From: Saccharum officinarum
Lineage: Eukaryota > Streptophyta > Magnoliopsida > Poales > Poaceae
DNA: 64,000 bases
Reading direction: 5' to 3'
NCBI GenBank assembly: GCA_020631735.1
Contig: CM036158.1
Coordinates: 87,351,248 to 87,415,247, forward strand
The notes below the pieces were generated by a model. The model worked only from the letters and a program-made list of their open reading frames with translations. It had not been told where the DNA came from and did no database searches. This document shows, piece after piece, positions 22,446 to 34,867 of this stretch; the stretch's first letter is position 1; each line of letters opens with the position of its first letter. Made by a program: the position numbers and the translations under genes.

Positions 22446-24231
22446 CCAACGAATCTCTTGTGGATTTCGAATCCATGAGTTCTACATATTCAAATCCTTT
22501 TGTATTAAGCTGAAGTGCCAAAAAACTGTCTGTTGAAAACTTTCCCGTGAGAGGCCCCTGCATTATCAGCCATAGTTCTTGTGGTGCTTACATGGATATG
22601 AAAGGGCTCTATGCGATAATAGTTTATTACTATGAAACTGATAATGGGCAACGTCGTTGTGGTTCATGCTATGATGTTTATCGAAGTTCTGCTCACTTGA
22701 TATGTGTGCCATTATTTTGAATTGACCAGCAATGGTTTCATCTTCTACACATGGGTGAAAGATTACAACGAGGCATCCAGGCTTAGAGTTGGCACCATCA
22801 TAAAAAAAAACCATGTATCATAAAAATTGCCTATACAAGCATTTTGACCACATAATATAAGTATGCAGCTTTGTGGTGCTCAGTCCATGATGTGCACAAC
22901 TAGTTCTTTTAGATTCAAGATGTGGCAGAAAGCAGACCCTGGTGAAAAAAAAACTTTGGTTCTAAGACTGGTCAATTACGTGCAGTTTGTTAAGCTCTAT
23001 ACGTGCATACATTATTACTTAAAACAGTGAATAGAAAGTATGGTAGACACCAGTTAAGAGATTATTGCTTTACGATTCCCTGTATTGACCAATTACATCT
23101 TACAAATCTGCATGACCTGTGAAGCTGTAATAACCTACATAACCAAATCTATACGGAACTAGATCTAAATTACTGCACCACATCTTATTTGTCTGCATGT
23201 TGTGAATTGTGATACTCTGTTATCATCGGAGGCTATTTTCCCACATTCAGGAAAGCGCAGTAATGCCAAAGCATTAAATTGTTTCATGGGAAGTACAAGT
23301 ATGGGTCCCAACTGATTACATCCTGACCGCTAAATTTTTGTTTGGAAAGATCCATCTGGTTGAAAAAGTGAGTGATGGCATAAAAAAATCTAGTCCAGCA
23401 ACATTAGAAATTCTGATACTTGAAAATTTCATGGGCTATACGAGACAATGAAGGCTAGCCATCAGGGACCGAGCCCAAGGCCTGCTCTGAAGTCCAAACC
23501 TACTCCCCAAGTCCCAAAACATGGCATAGCCAGGGCACTGTGCTTCCATCCCTCCGTCTTCCACCCACTGGATTCTCGTCCCTTCGCTATTCTGTCCGTT
23601 GTTGTAACTTCAACACTGTTCATCCATCGTTCTTGTGCAGTAGAGTGGTGATCAAATCTGAAGATTTCTTTCTCCCTTTATGGATTGGTTTATTCCTTTT
23701 CCGATTTTCCAGGTCAGTATTCCTAGATTGCTTGGATTTATTATCCTAGGAGTTCGTTCTATTCTTAGGGCTCCTCTCATTTCTGTGAAATCAAATCCGA
23801 AGATTTCTTCTCATTTTAGTTAGTTATGATTCATTTGTTATGTGCTAACCTCCCTTTCCAACCAATCAATCCATAGTTCTATTAAGTCATTCTTCTCCAT
23901 CGCCCCAAGATCAAAATTAGTCCTTGGTACCCAATTAAGGTGGGACTGTGGGTAGTTTTCCTTTTCTTTTTAAAAAAATCAATGACCCATTAGGCCGTTA
24001 CATCTCTCCTTGTTTGGTACATCTACTGCTGCCATGATTTGTTTGATGTGGCAATTATTTTTGATGCAGCCAAGCTGGTTTTCTAGGAGAGTAAGGCCAT
24101 TGCTTCATGCTTGATTCATTAAAAATTACGATGGTATCTCCTCCATCACAAAAACATGTCTATTGTCTGAAAATAACTCATTTGGTAGTTACATTTGTAT
24201 CAGGATTTGATGATTGCTTCACAAGGATGAT
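22446..24231. other. Spacer and probable 5' exon/intron of the SDHAF1-like gene
   Basis: No coding region. At about 23500-23712 a pyrimidine-rich, exon-like stretch ends in TTCCAG|GTCAGT, a good donor. A matching acceptor TTTGTATCAG ends at 24203, 28 bases before the start codon. This suggests a non-coding first exon and a 491-bp intron (23713-24203). Confidence 0.4.
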
Positions 24232-24498
24232 ATGGCCTCCCGTCCAAAGCTGTCTGGTATTCAGAAGCAGGTTTTGGCGCTGTACAGGGCATTCCTTCGG
24301 ACAGCACGCCTTAAGGCCCCTGAAGAGCGCTGCAGGATCGAGTCTGTTGTCTCGGCAGAGTTCCGTGACAACGCAAGGAGTGTTGACCGTAGGAACTTTG
24401 TACACATAGAGTACTTGTTGAGGAGAGGGAAGAAGCAGCTTGAGCAGCTCAAGAATCCTGATATTACTGGACTTGCTACCCTTGAAGTAAAGAAATGA
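24232..24498 (+). CDS. SDHAF1-like LYR-motif protein, 88 aa
   Basis: Probable succinate dehydrogenase assembly factor 1, a small mitochondrial matrix protein. The family helps insert Fe-S clusters into the SDH2 subunit of complex II, with the LYR tripeptide recruiting the cluster-transfer machinery. The Complex1_LYR fold is evident. The sequence runs SGIQKQVLALYRAFLRTAR with L17-Y18-R19, then EERCRIESVVSAEFRDNARSVDRRNFVHIEYLLRRGKKQLEQLKNP. The F45 after the second helix and the basic LLRRGKKQ stretch are family hallmarks. Length fits plant SDHAF1 (about 90 aa). An upstream in-frame ATG at 24214 would add six residues; MASRPKLSG is the better start. The whole coding region lies in one exon. 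No N-terminal presequence is obvious, as is usual for the family. Confidence 0.9.
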   Translation: MASRPKLSGIQKQVLALYRAFLRTARLKAPEERCRIESVVSAEFRDNARSVDRRNFVHIEYLLRRGKKQLEQLKNPDITGLATLEVKK

Positions 24499-25851
24499 GG
24501 TACGTAGTTTTCAAAATCACTTGCGCATTTGACTTTGCATGGTCTCCGATGCATCTTTGACCACAAATTTGTTCTAGAGTATTATTATTCTTAAAAACCC
24601 TCAAATTTTAGACATTGTTTTTCTTATATCTACACATATAACTACTTGTTCCCAAACTGAATAATGTAATAGTTACTGATGTTTGTAGTTTTTAAGTTTG
24701 ACCAAATCTTGTCATAAACAAGTTTTTTTTTTGTAAACGGAGGGAGTAATTTTTCCAGTGTTGTACATGCTTAAGAAGTCTTTAAATATGAGAAGTACCA
24801 TCTAGTTCTTCCATAACAATGCTGATAGCTATTATTTTCCAATTATGAATGATGAAACGAAAAACGGTCTTCTAAACAGCAGTTAACTATGACCTGGAAT
24901 CATGGTTTGTTTAGAAAATGCTACGATGGGATTAGTTGTTCAGGATAGCACCCATGTTATTTCTTTTTTTTGTATTATGACGACCCTGTGTTTGTAACAG
25001 CTATGTCTCGTGCTTTTCTTTTAGTCTATGGTTAAATGCATGACTGTGCCTTCTACCACCGTGCAAACATCTAAAATACCTTAATATGATAGCTGTGTAT
25101 TCTGATTATTATCTCAGCAATTTTTTCTTCTTCTTGGACTGTTTTTTACAGCAACAGTTGTCGAAATTTACAGGTCCATTCATTGCCAGAACAAAGCATC
25201 ATCATGATACCGGTGTTTCTAATGTGAAGATTTGGGATCTACCATTGATTGTGTCCAAAGAAAATAAATATGACCATACATTATAGATTTGATATCCAGG
25301 GACTTTCTGGGGTTTTCTAATTAGCCAATGGGAATCTCAAGATAAATCTTGTAGCACCTGTCCAGTGACTCTAACAGTAATATTATTTTACTGTCTTTTG
25401 GTGTAAGCAGAGGTTAACATTAAAAAATATTGTGATTGGTCTGAACTTTTTGTGCGATATGAAGCTTGTGATTCAGCTCAACTTGAATTCTCCAACATTA
25501 CCAAGTTTTTAGGAAAAAAATGCATTAACATCTACGAATCCAAATAAATGCACTATCAAGACATGTTTTTTAATGAAGAATTTAATAAAAAGGTAATTTG
25601 ATAGTATTGTAGATGTTGATGCATTTTTCAATAAATTCAGTTCGAATTAGGGAAAGTCTGACTTGGGACAAAGAGTGACTGAGGCCCTATTTGGATCTCA
25701 AGAGATTCTAAAAAATGTGATAAAAAAACCTAGAATATCATAATTGCAGATACTATGAGACAATGCCAGCGTCAAGAGGGTAGGATTAGTTTTTAGATTC
25801 AGAGCTTAACAAAAGATGATTGTTTTTGTTACTGCACCGCATACAAACTAG
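24499..25851. other. 3' flank of the SDHAF1-like gene
   Basis: The 3' UTR must start here. A Stowaway remnant is indicated by ACGGAGGGAGTAA at about 24737-24750 with only a weak partner near 24575. The rest is AT-rich spacer with no gene. Confidence 0.5.
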
Positions 25852-26090
25852 GGCTTGTTTAGTTCCTGAAATATTTTGCGAAATGCTACTGTAACACTTT
25901 TCGTTATTTGGTAATTAGTGTCCAATCATGACTTAATTAGGCTTAAAAGATTCGTCTCGTCCATTTCGTCTAAACTGTGTAATTAGTTTTATTTTTTTAT
26001 CTATATTTAATGCTCCATGCATGCGTCCAAAGATTCGATGTGACGGGGAATCTACTGTTTTTTCGTGAAATATTTTGGAACTAAACAGGT
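25852..26090. mobile_element. Tourist/PIF-Harbinger-like MITE
   Basis: Ends GGCTTGTTTAGTTCCTGAAA and TTTTGGAACTAAACAGGT are inverted repeats. Interior words GATTCGTCTCG, TGTGTAATTAGTTTT and CGATGTGACGGGGAATCT are family markers. It abuts the gypsy remnant that follows. Confidence 0.85.
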
Positions 26091-26707
26091 GATGTGAACT
26101 AGGGTTTCCGATCTTCCGAAAGGTTCTGATAACTCTCGATTTGGTGGGGTCACGACACAATTCGATCTGGCTTCCGAACAACTCGGCTCTGAACCCCGCA
26201 ATCGCAGCACCACGACCCCTATGGTTATCGACCAGCGTTGCATGGTCGACCTCGCCAAGAAGGCTAAGTCCTTGCCTGCGAATCGAGAACACACGCAAGA
26301 ACACAAAGGAATGCAACCAAATTGCAGATGAATGATTAATCTCATAAAGTTGGGGTCTCACAAACCGACGGCGGCGGCGAAACTGTTGTCAACAGAATAA
26401 TCTAAGCAAAACCCAACCCTAATGTAGATGGCGACTACTGATTATATAGCCTAAGGGACGTCCAAGGACCCCTATTCGCGTCCCTGGGGAGCGCCGACAC
26501 GTTACAAGGCCCAAACGGCCCAAAAGACGGCGACACAGCGCCCTGACAGATTCTGGATGGTGACTTGTTTCGATGATTCCCGTTGATTCCGAACAGCTTT
26601 TAACGTGGGACCACTTGGGTTGGCTTCCTTATCAAATAAGCTTTCCATCCATATATGTATCATCGAAAACGGAGTCCGAACGCGTCTTGGGTGACCAGTT
26701 CAAGGCA

Positions 26708-27005
26708 GACTGGTCCTGAACTGCGAGGCAGACTCGAACTCAACTTAGTTTGGTCCTCCATCTTTATCCGGGCGCCCTCGCTGGTCCTCCACGCCTCCAA
26801 GCCCTCCTCCATGTGTCTCCTGGACCTCTCCTTCATTTCTAAGCATAATATAATCATTAGGTAGCAATCTATTCTCAAAATCATATAAGGAGTTACTTAG
26901 GAACGAGCTCACCTCTAAATTTAATTGACGCGCGCAAGCTCTAGTGATTGTACCTTGAATGTCCAGTAGTGGATCATTGTGTGTATGTGAAGGAGTGATG
27001 TCCTC
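26708..27005. repeat. Direct repeat copy 1 within the gypsy remnant
   Basis: About 300 bp, from CTGGTCCTGAACTGCGAGGC to GTGATGTCCTCATCA, is repeated at 28400-28701 with roughly 5 percent differences by eye. It covers the end of pol and downstream sequence, so it is not an LTR. Confidence 0.85.
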
Positions 27006-28426
27006 ATCATCCTCCCCCTCTTGAATTGGAGTCGTCCTCGACACCAACTCATCTTCGTCTCCCAAGTATGACTCCAAATCTGAAATGTTAAAGGTGGGAC
27101 TAACCTCAAATTCGAGGGGTAACTCAAGTTTATATGCATTATCATTAATCTTTTTAACAATTTTAAATGGACCATTAGCTCTAGGCATCAACTTAGACTT
27201 TCTCAAATCTGGAAATCTATCCTTTCTCAAGTGCAACCAAACCAAATCACCCGGTTCAAGCTTAACTTCTTGTCTACCTTTACTACCAACAATTCTATAC
27301 TTTTTATTCATTTTTTCAATGTTGTGCTTAGTTGTTTCATGCATTTGCAAAATAAAATCAGCACGTTCCTTAGCATCAACATGAATTCTCACTAGTAGAC
27401 AGAGGCAAAATATCAATTGGAGCACGGGAATTGAATCCATACACTACCTGAAAAGAACTTACCTTGGTGGTAGAATGTGTTGCCCGATTGTAAGCAAACT
27501 CCACATAAGGCAAACATTCTTCCCACATCTTCAAATTTTTCTTCAGAATAGCTCTCAACATGGCACCCAAAGTGCGGTTAACGACCTCTGTTTGCCCATC
27601 GGTTTGTGGGTGATAAGTTGTAGAAAACAACAGTTTTGTACCCAACTTATTCCATAGAGTGCGCCAAAAGTGACTCAGAAATTTAGTGTCGCGATCTGAA
27701 ACAATAGTAGAAGGCATACCATGCAATACGTACCCACGGTCCAAAAGCTCTTGGACTTGCCGCTGAATTTCCTTAGTCTCCTCGCGGTTGGTTCGATAAG
27801 CAGCGTGGTTTGGCAATGATGCTCCCAGAATCAAATCAATTTGATGCTCTATCCCTCTCATAGGTGGCAGCCCCAGGGGTATCTCAGCTGAAAAAATGTC
27901 CTCATGCTCCTGCAAAAGGTTAGTGACAGCATGCGGTACCGAGCTAACATCATCATCAAGTGAAAACAAGGCTAGTTTGCAAACCAAAGTATAACATACA
28001 TCGTCATCAGAAATTTTAGCAAGGTCACTTTTTCTTGCAAGCATAACAACACCCTTCAATTTAATTCCCTGAGCCTTAACATTAGGTGCTAACTTCTCTT
28101 GTTTAGGTGGGTAAATAGAATTTGCTACTTGCTGATTTTCAGATTTAACCTCATGTAATGGCTTCAATCTTTGCCTCATCCACCTCAATTCCCTGTGGAG
28201 TAACAACGTAGCCAAGAAAAGAGACTCGATCCGTGCAAAAGATGCACTTCTCAAGGTTACCAAATAAACGTGCCTCGCGTAAGGCATTAAAAACAGCACA
28301 TATTTGATCCATATGTTCATCCAAAGACTTGCTATAAATTAAGATATCATCAAAGTAAACTACCACAAATTGACCAATGAAAGCTCTTAAAACCTCATTC
28401 GACTGGTCCTGAACTGCGAGGCACAC
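26745..28426 (-). pseudogene. Ty3/gypsy pol fragments (RT, integrase) in scrambled order
   Basis: Reading along the minus strand, first come 28426-28151, the C-terminal half of RT with the catalytic YFDDILIYSK and FLGYVVTPQGI. Next, about 28150-27740, comes the region normally upstream of it: a linker and RT N terminus with HEDIFSAEIPLGLPPMRGIEHQIDLI, ending ELLDRGYV. This joins directly to the integrase core (IVSDRDTKFLSHFW, TYHPQTDGQTEVVNRTLG) at 27740-27376. An in-frame stop and restart follow, then the integrase C-terminal GDLVWLHLRKDRFP and GPFKIVKKINDNAYKLELP region (27380-26745). RNase H and protease are missing. It is not functional. Confidence 0.85.
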
Positions 28427-28701
28427 TCGAACTCAACTTGGTTTGGTCCTTCATCTTTATCCGGGCGCCCTCGCTAGTCCTCCACGCCTCCAAGCCCTCC
28501 TCCATGTGTCTCCTGGACCTCTCCTTCATTCCTAAGCATAATATAATATTAGGTAGCAATCTATTCTCAAAATCATATAAGGAGTTACTTAGGAATAAGC
28601 TCACCTCTAAATTTAATTGGCGCGCGCGAGCTCTAGTGATTGGACCTTGAATGTCCAGTAGTGGATCATTGTGTATATGTGAAGGAGTGATGTCCTCATC
28701 A
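28400..28701. repeat. Direct repeat copy 2 within the gypsy remnant
   Basis: Second copy of the 26708-27005 block, same orientation, 1.69 kb away. It ends abruptly at TCATCA where copy 1 continues into pol sequence. Confidence 0.85.
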
Positions 28702-28703
28702 AC

Positions 28704-28826
28704 GGGGCCCTAGTCTAGGACGATGTTCAGCCATGACTGAAAGTACTGTTTACTGATTTGTTGTAAGAGAAAAATATTATTCATTGGGCTGAAAAAGTAC
28801 GACTTATAACACAAGCGAATAGGTCT
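28704..28826. mobile_element. Short MITE (GATTTGTTGTAAGAG family)
   Basis: Contains CTGATTTGTTGTAAGAGAAA and GGCTGAAAAAGTACGACTTA, words shared with elements at 31046-31150 and 40897-41022. Ends GGGGCC... and ...CAAGCGAATAGGTC are roughly inverted. Confidence 0.6.
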
Positions 28827-31045
28827 GCCAACAGTCGTCTGTTCGGGGTGATGACTGATGAAGTACCGCCTCGTCTATTCCTTAGACTATCCGCACTCAT
28901 GAACCTCTATATTCATCCTCTATACATCCTAGTCATCAAGATTCTCTCCTCTATACCCCATTCTCCCGCACTCATCCATCATCTATATCATCCTTATCCA
29001 CTGTGGAGCCCACTTATCACTTTATCTAAATATATCCATGTGAGATCTTGTTTTGAAGAATTTATTGAAACGAATTTAATGTGCAATTAGAATTTAATTT
29101 GGTTAATTGGTTTGTGAGTTATAATGTTTTTTTAGAATTTAAATAGTGGGGCCTGCTGCATGCTCTCATGTCCCTCTCTAGTGTTCCTCCGTGCGCGCTG
29201 CAGCACGTGGCTGTGGTCCCACGCCCAATGCGTAGCGTAGCTCCTGAAAGTCCTCAAATTTGGAGGACGGTGCGCCGGTAGCGGTTTGCATCCCGTACCC
29301 GCTGCAGATGTTTCTCTGCTAAGTTCGCTGATCTGAAGGCTGGCTGGCCGTGTAGCGGTCGACGATATCCAGTGGGACAGTCTTACGCGCCTCGTGTCCG
29401 CATGCGCCCCACTGCTTCACCGGTGTACCCACGGGCCACGGCTTATCAAGTGATGGGCCGGAACCCCGGAATGGAGGCGGGAGCCCAGGCCTAGGAAGAA
29501 AAGAACGCCAAGGTTTGCAGGCCGGAGTAGATGAACAACGCTTCGCTCCAAAAAAAAAAAAAACAAACAAAAGATCAACAACGCTGTTGTGTGACGGTAG
29601 CGTGCGTGTGCATGTGTGTTCCGCCTATGCGCGGCTATGATTAGAGTCTGATAGGAGGCAACTCGTAGGAACTCACAACTGCTCTCTCAAACTAAGAAAT
29701 CATTCCTGCCATCCCCAATCCAATTCTTCTAGCCCGTTCCTGATTCTTCTACTATATTCTCTAACCCCGCTGCTAACAAAGTGATATCAGATTCACCGAT
29801 TTGGATGTGAGTATGTGACACGATTACCGCTTATCCCAAACGGACCCTTGACTTCAGTTCAGGTGTGATAGCAGGAGCATTTAGCATTTTATTCAGGTGG
29901 GTGCTCATGAAAATTTAAACAGTCAAATAGAACAGCCGAGACAAGGTGTGGCGCGACCCTGGAACGCGTATTGCTCACCTCCGACGAAGAAGAGAAGAGA
30001 ATGCAGGTCCTGGGATCATAGAGCTAGCATACCTACTCAAGAGAAAGAGATAGAAACAGTAGGAAGATTATAGCTAGAAAAAAGTAGCTTTGACTCGCCG
30101 GCATTTTTTCTCCACAAAACCTCCATCTTCGCCATTGGTCATTGATTGTTCCCCGCTCTCCAATTTCAAATTTCAAGTGTAGATTTGCTAGGCTTAGCCT
30201 AAAATGGATTTCCTTGATAAGCATGGATCATCATTGATATTGAGCCAGTGTAGAATTCGTGTTTTCCTCTCGAAGAATTGCAATGAAACTGGTACTAATC
30301 GGCATGGTAGAACAAAGGTTCATATTTTCCACAGATGGAAGGGCATTACTGTATGAAAGAAACAAATATGATGAGGTAGTAGCAAAACATAGCAGTGTTA
30401 TTGTGGAGACAAGGGACCATGCACGCTGAATCAAGTATATGTCTTCAACAAAGCAATCCATCCATTGATCGGAGACAAGGGACCATTGTAAATGTTCACA
30501 ATGTTCAGAGTCTAAACTGATTATGGCTTAGTACACAGGTGCAAGCAAGCAAAAACCTTCCTACTTTCATAGATAACCCCCGTCATCTTGACTCTATAGC
30601 GTCGCCTCTGTCTAAGGCCGGCTCTAGGGGCAGGACTGGAAGTGCGACCGCCAAGGGCCCATGTCAGAGAAGGGCCTAGGATCTTAGATATGCATTATCC
30701 TATTTGTATATGTGTTTCTGCACTATTGCGGTCCACATGTCCAGCCATTCAGCTGCGAGACAACCACGAATACGAAACATTGCATTAAGCAAGACAAATC
30801 GCGTTGATCCATCATTGTGGATCGTTGTCTGTGGCAACAAATCACGCTTGTCACCTTGTCAAAAAAGAATCACTCATCACCTCGTTCGAGATCTTGTTGG
30901 TGTCTATGCAAGACCATGCCTTTTCTCCTGCCCCTCGGACTCGTAGTCTCATACTCATAGTGCCTAATCGTTTACTTTTGAGATATATAATCCACCAATA
31001 CCCCATTGCTTATTTGATTGACACTTGTGAGATTATTAGGGTTTT
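28827..31045. other. Intergenic region, no gene recognised
   Basis: Mixed composition. It includes a GC-rich stretch at about 29150-29500, an A run near 29550-29570, and a segment near 30610-30690 (AAGGCCGGCTCTAGGGGC...AAGGGCCTAGG) that resembles a transposon terminus. Open frames are short and unrecognised. Confidence 0.4.
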
Positions 31046-31150
31046 GGCCCTGTTCATTTCGCTGAAAAGTCAGACTAAAAAGTATTGTTCGCTGATTTGT
31101 TATAAGAGAAAAATACTATGTCATAGCTGATAAGCTAGACTGATAAGTTC
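31046..31150. mobile_element. Short MITE (GATTTGTTGTAAGAG family)
   Basis: Starts GGCCCTGTTCATTTCGCTGA and contains GCTGATTTGTTATAAGAGAA. Its right end is degenerate. Confidence 0.55.
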
Positions 31151-31821
31151 AAGAAACTTTTAATTCAAATATTTTAGTATTGACACCCCAAAAGTCATTG
31201 CATCTGATATGAAGAGTATTGATCAATCTGAATACTGTCCATGATTTAATAGAAAGATGATTGGACGAGTTTTTCTAAAGCACTTAAAGATTAATGTAGA
31301 TTGAGTCAGAGTTTGGTTCTTTATTGAGGTAACGGTACTAGTTCCATTTTGTTGTTCTTTTAGTTTGTTACGTTGTAATACGGATGTTGTTTTTAAGGGC
31401 TACACCTTTAATGTTAAATCCTGCTAGTATAATAACTATCTCCTTAAACATACTACAAATATGTAAACAACAATAATAATAACCTAAAGGCATACTACAT
31501 GGCTACAAAATCCATCTACCCTAAGGCCCCCGAAACGACAGAGACGTGCCTGCCTGGGCGTGCTGGGGCGTGGGGGCGCAACGGCGTGTGGCCACTGGCC
31601 AGCATGCATGTACTCGATCGCGCGCACGACGAGCGTGGAGCGCACATGTATGGCGATGGCGCCGTGACTGACCCGTGGAAGCGAGGCGTCGTGCTCGGCG
31701 TCGTACGTCAATTGGTCTATCTGCTGCCTGACCGGTGACCACGGCGGCAAGCAAAACGTTTGGCGATGTGACTTGGGAGTTTATCCACTCGCTCTTCTTC
31801 CCTCTTTCGGCTCTCCCGACT
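31151..31821. other. Spacer with a short GC-rich island
   Basis: The part at 31500-31740 is GC-rich and open in several frames on both strands, with no recognisable protein. Nothing else is seen. Confidence 0.35.
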
Positions 31822-32010
31822 AAGGATGGGCAAAATACCCGATACCTAATTCTCGAACTCGAATTACCCGAACCTAGACCCGAAGTACCCAAACCCAAAA
31901 TACCCGATCACAATTTCGGATAGTGATCGTAAAAACCTGAAATTAGTTTGGGTAATTCGGGTAATGTTTCTCGGTACCCGAACTACCCAAATTACCTGAA
32001 ATATCTCAAA
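31822..32010. repeat. Degenerate ACCCGAA/TTCGGGT word cluster
   Basis: Dense occurrences of TACCCGA, ACCCGAA and TACCCAAA on the left half and GGGTAATTCGGGTAATG then TACCCGAACTACCC on the right. This gives partial inverted symmetry around 31915-31960. It looks like a transposon with short subterminal repeats rather than a telomeric tract. Limits are approximate. Confidence 0.45.
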
Positions 32011-32122
32011 CATTTGCTCTTCTATTCCTAATATGAAGACATGAAGTATTTCAATGCCATATAAATATATTATTTTGTATGAGTTAACGTAGATTTATGC
32101 TAACTTGATAAATCTATTAAGC

Positions 32123-32430
32123 GGGGATAAGGGACTAAAGTTCGTGTCATATCAGATGTTTGAATGCTAATTAGAAAGACTAAACATGAACTATTATAAA
32201 ACTAATTGCACAGGATTAGACTAATTAGCGAGACAATCTATTAAGACTAATTAATTCATAACTAGCATATATTTACTGTAGCACCACATTGTCAAATCAT
32301 GAACTAATTAGACTTAATAGATTCGTCTCACAAATTAGCCTCAATCTGTGTAATTAGTTTTGTCATTAACCTAGATTTAATACCTCTAATTGATATCAAA
32401 GATTCGATGCGACAGGTTTAACTTTTATCC
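32123..32430. mobile_element. Large-hairpin Tourist-like MITE, about 308 bp
   Basis: The left arm (GGGACTAAAGTTCGTGTCAT, ACTAATTGCACAGGATTAG, ATCTATTAAG) is answered by the inverted right arm (CTTAATAGATTCGTCTCA, CTGTGTAATTAGTTTTGT, GATGCGACAGGTTTAACTTT). The two arms pair over most of their length, leaving a centre near 32275. Confidence 0.8.
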
Positions 32431-34867
32431 GAGCGGAACGAAAGTACTTGAGGACGTACTAGTACTCTACAGCAAGCAGAAAGAAAATGGTGGTGAGGCC
32501 TGTTTCCGTTTTCAACTTCCGAGCGGGCCAGATACGGTCTACTCATAGGAGTCCAATGTTGGCCCATTTCGAGAGCAAAGCATAGGCCCTGGCTAACGTG
32601 TCGTCGATCCCGGCCGGTTCAACGGTGCGTGCGTCGACATCAAGCGACGAAGAAAGGGTTTACACTTTCAGCTTTCTGATGAAGAAAATCACGCAACTGA
32701 AGACTTGGAAAAGTTGAAATACATATAGCTTCTAAATTTAGCAAAGTGTACATACATAACATCCGGGAGGTTTATTGGCCGTTTGGCGCTCCTGGCACTG
32801 GATTTTCAGATGAAAAATATATTTCGATGACACAGGATTCAAGACATGTAGCATCGCTCGCTCGCTTGAACGTCGTTTCAGACCCAAGAAATCAAAATCG
32901 TCGCCACCCCACACCAAAGGTCCACTCGCATGGCGTGCACTACTGTCACATACAATGTCACTCTCATCCAACAAAACTAAAGCCACTGTACCATATTGAT
33001 GATTGATCCATCGCCACCGCCCCAAAATTCTCAAAAGTATTCAGGCTTTGTTACCTGCTCTCTGAAAGTCCCCATCCGACACACACACTCAGGTAATAGC
33101 TAGCACATATTTCCCTGCATTATGTATGATCCGATCCCATGAATGAACATCGATCCGATAGTGCTGTGTGCTTGCCTCCACATCAAGACAAAAGCTGTCG
33201 ATCGATCGCCGCGCCCTTTGATTTGTTTCAGCGTACGTTACGTTCCACCCTGACAAAAATTTCAAGCTGGAGGCATGATGGAAGCCAGAGAAACAAATCA
33301 TCACATGACCTCTGACTGACGGGCGGCAATCCTGTCAACAGAAAAGAAGATCGACGAAGGAAAACACACAGCACAGGGTGGAGGGAGCGATCGAGCTAAT
33401 AGGCGCAAGATGCATGAGGAAACGCTAGTGCTGACACACGCCATAGCAACAAGGAGCTAGCCAGCTAGTTTTGTTAAATCCCGGCCCTAGTGCTGCGTGC
33501 GCCAGAACGCATTACCTACCGTCTAGCTAGCAAGCCGGCCGGGCGCCATCGTGCTTGTGGATCACGCACGCCAGGACAGACAGACAAGATCAGAGACTAG
33601 TACGTAGAGCTCCAACTCCATCTGTTTCCTACTAGCAGCTTCGTTCCCGGCCAACTTGTCGCACTGCAAACGCCAAGTGCATCATGCACGTTTTTGACCA
33701 ATACCCTACTGCTATAGAGAGGTATTCAGAGGAGGAGCCAAGATATTAAATTTTAGTGATCTTGTCTTAAGAAAGTTGCCGCACTGAAAACGTAGGTCAA
33801 ATAAGTATACTGGCAGCAGCATCGCCTAAATTTGCAATAGGTTATTATTTATTAGTACATATATGATCATTGTAGTATGAAGTTAGATGTGTAATAAGGC
33901 TCTGTTTCGCCGGTTTCAATTCCCAACTTCCACACATTAGGCCCTAGAGTTTATAGGCCAAAATGAAGTGTTTCAACGTATACAATGGAAGTGAAATATG
34001 GCTCATCTAAGCGCCATCGGTGCACTCACTCTAAGCTCCAGCTCAGCTCCAAAAGTTGTAGAAGCTGAAGATACCTTAAAGTTGAGGATATTCTAGCAGT
34101 GCGCAATGCTGTGGATCTGTAGCAACACGGCTGCATGCCGGGTATTCTTCTGGATGAAGAGAGGCAACTAGTTTTTGCTAAATTGCCACCACGGGCCACA
34201 GCACTATAGTTATTTGCAAGTGGTGATAGACTGCTCTCTTTTCCTCCTCCTTCACCACAGAAAACTCCAAAGTGGCAAAGCAATAAAGTTGATTGAAGGG
34301 GGTCCATTGTCGTATTTTTGTCACTTTAGGAATTATTAAGATTTAGGACATGAAAGCCGCACTTGAAGGAACAACATAGCTGCAACTGCAATCAAGGGCA
34401 TGGACAATGGCTACAGCAAAGTGACGAAAGCCATCAAGTTTTGAATATGCTATATATGTGGAGTGCCAACGCAAGTTTAACAATGTAATTTGACATGAAC
34501 ATATTATATATAAATAAAACAAAGTGTGGATTGTTTGGGATAAGATATTGAACAAGCAAGAGGGGCTAGCAACTCTCCCAAATGGGGATGGCACTCACAA
34601 ACACGGCAAAAAGCACAGCAGACCAGCCAATTTTTAAACTAAAGAAGCAGCACGCAGAGCTAGCTCGATTTACAAGACACGTCATATATAGGGTAGGCGT
34701 ACCAAGTCAAACATCTAAGCCTAACAAACCATGCATATTGACCCAGGCCAAGCTAGTAGATTTTTGCAGCACACCAACACCACACTCAGCTAGTGATCCG
34801 ATCGATCCGAGTGGCACGCGGGCCATGCACATGCATATGCATGTGGTGTCGTTGCCTATCTACTGCC
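32431..34867. other. Intergenic region downstream of the LEA_2 gene
   Basis: No gene recognised over 2.4 kb. The sequence is mixed and not obviously repetitive. The last few hundred bases before 34868 should contain the 3' UTR of the minus-strand LEA_2 gene. Confidence 0.45.

Larger units (their letters stand above)
26091..28703 (-). mobile_element. Rearranged Ty3/gypsy retrotransposon remnant
   Basis: Pieces of a gypsy pol gene lie on the minus strand in a non-standard order, with a 300-bp direct repeat (26708-27005 and 28400-28701). About 26091-26640 has non-coding, GC-mixed sequence that is probably 3' LTR/UTR. No intact LTR pair, primer-binding site or target duplication was found. Confidence 0.75.

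Noticed and set aside
31822..32010. Interstitial telomere tract
   Set aside because: The repeated word is ACCCGAA-like and irregular, not the plant TTTAGGG unit.
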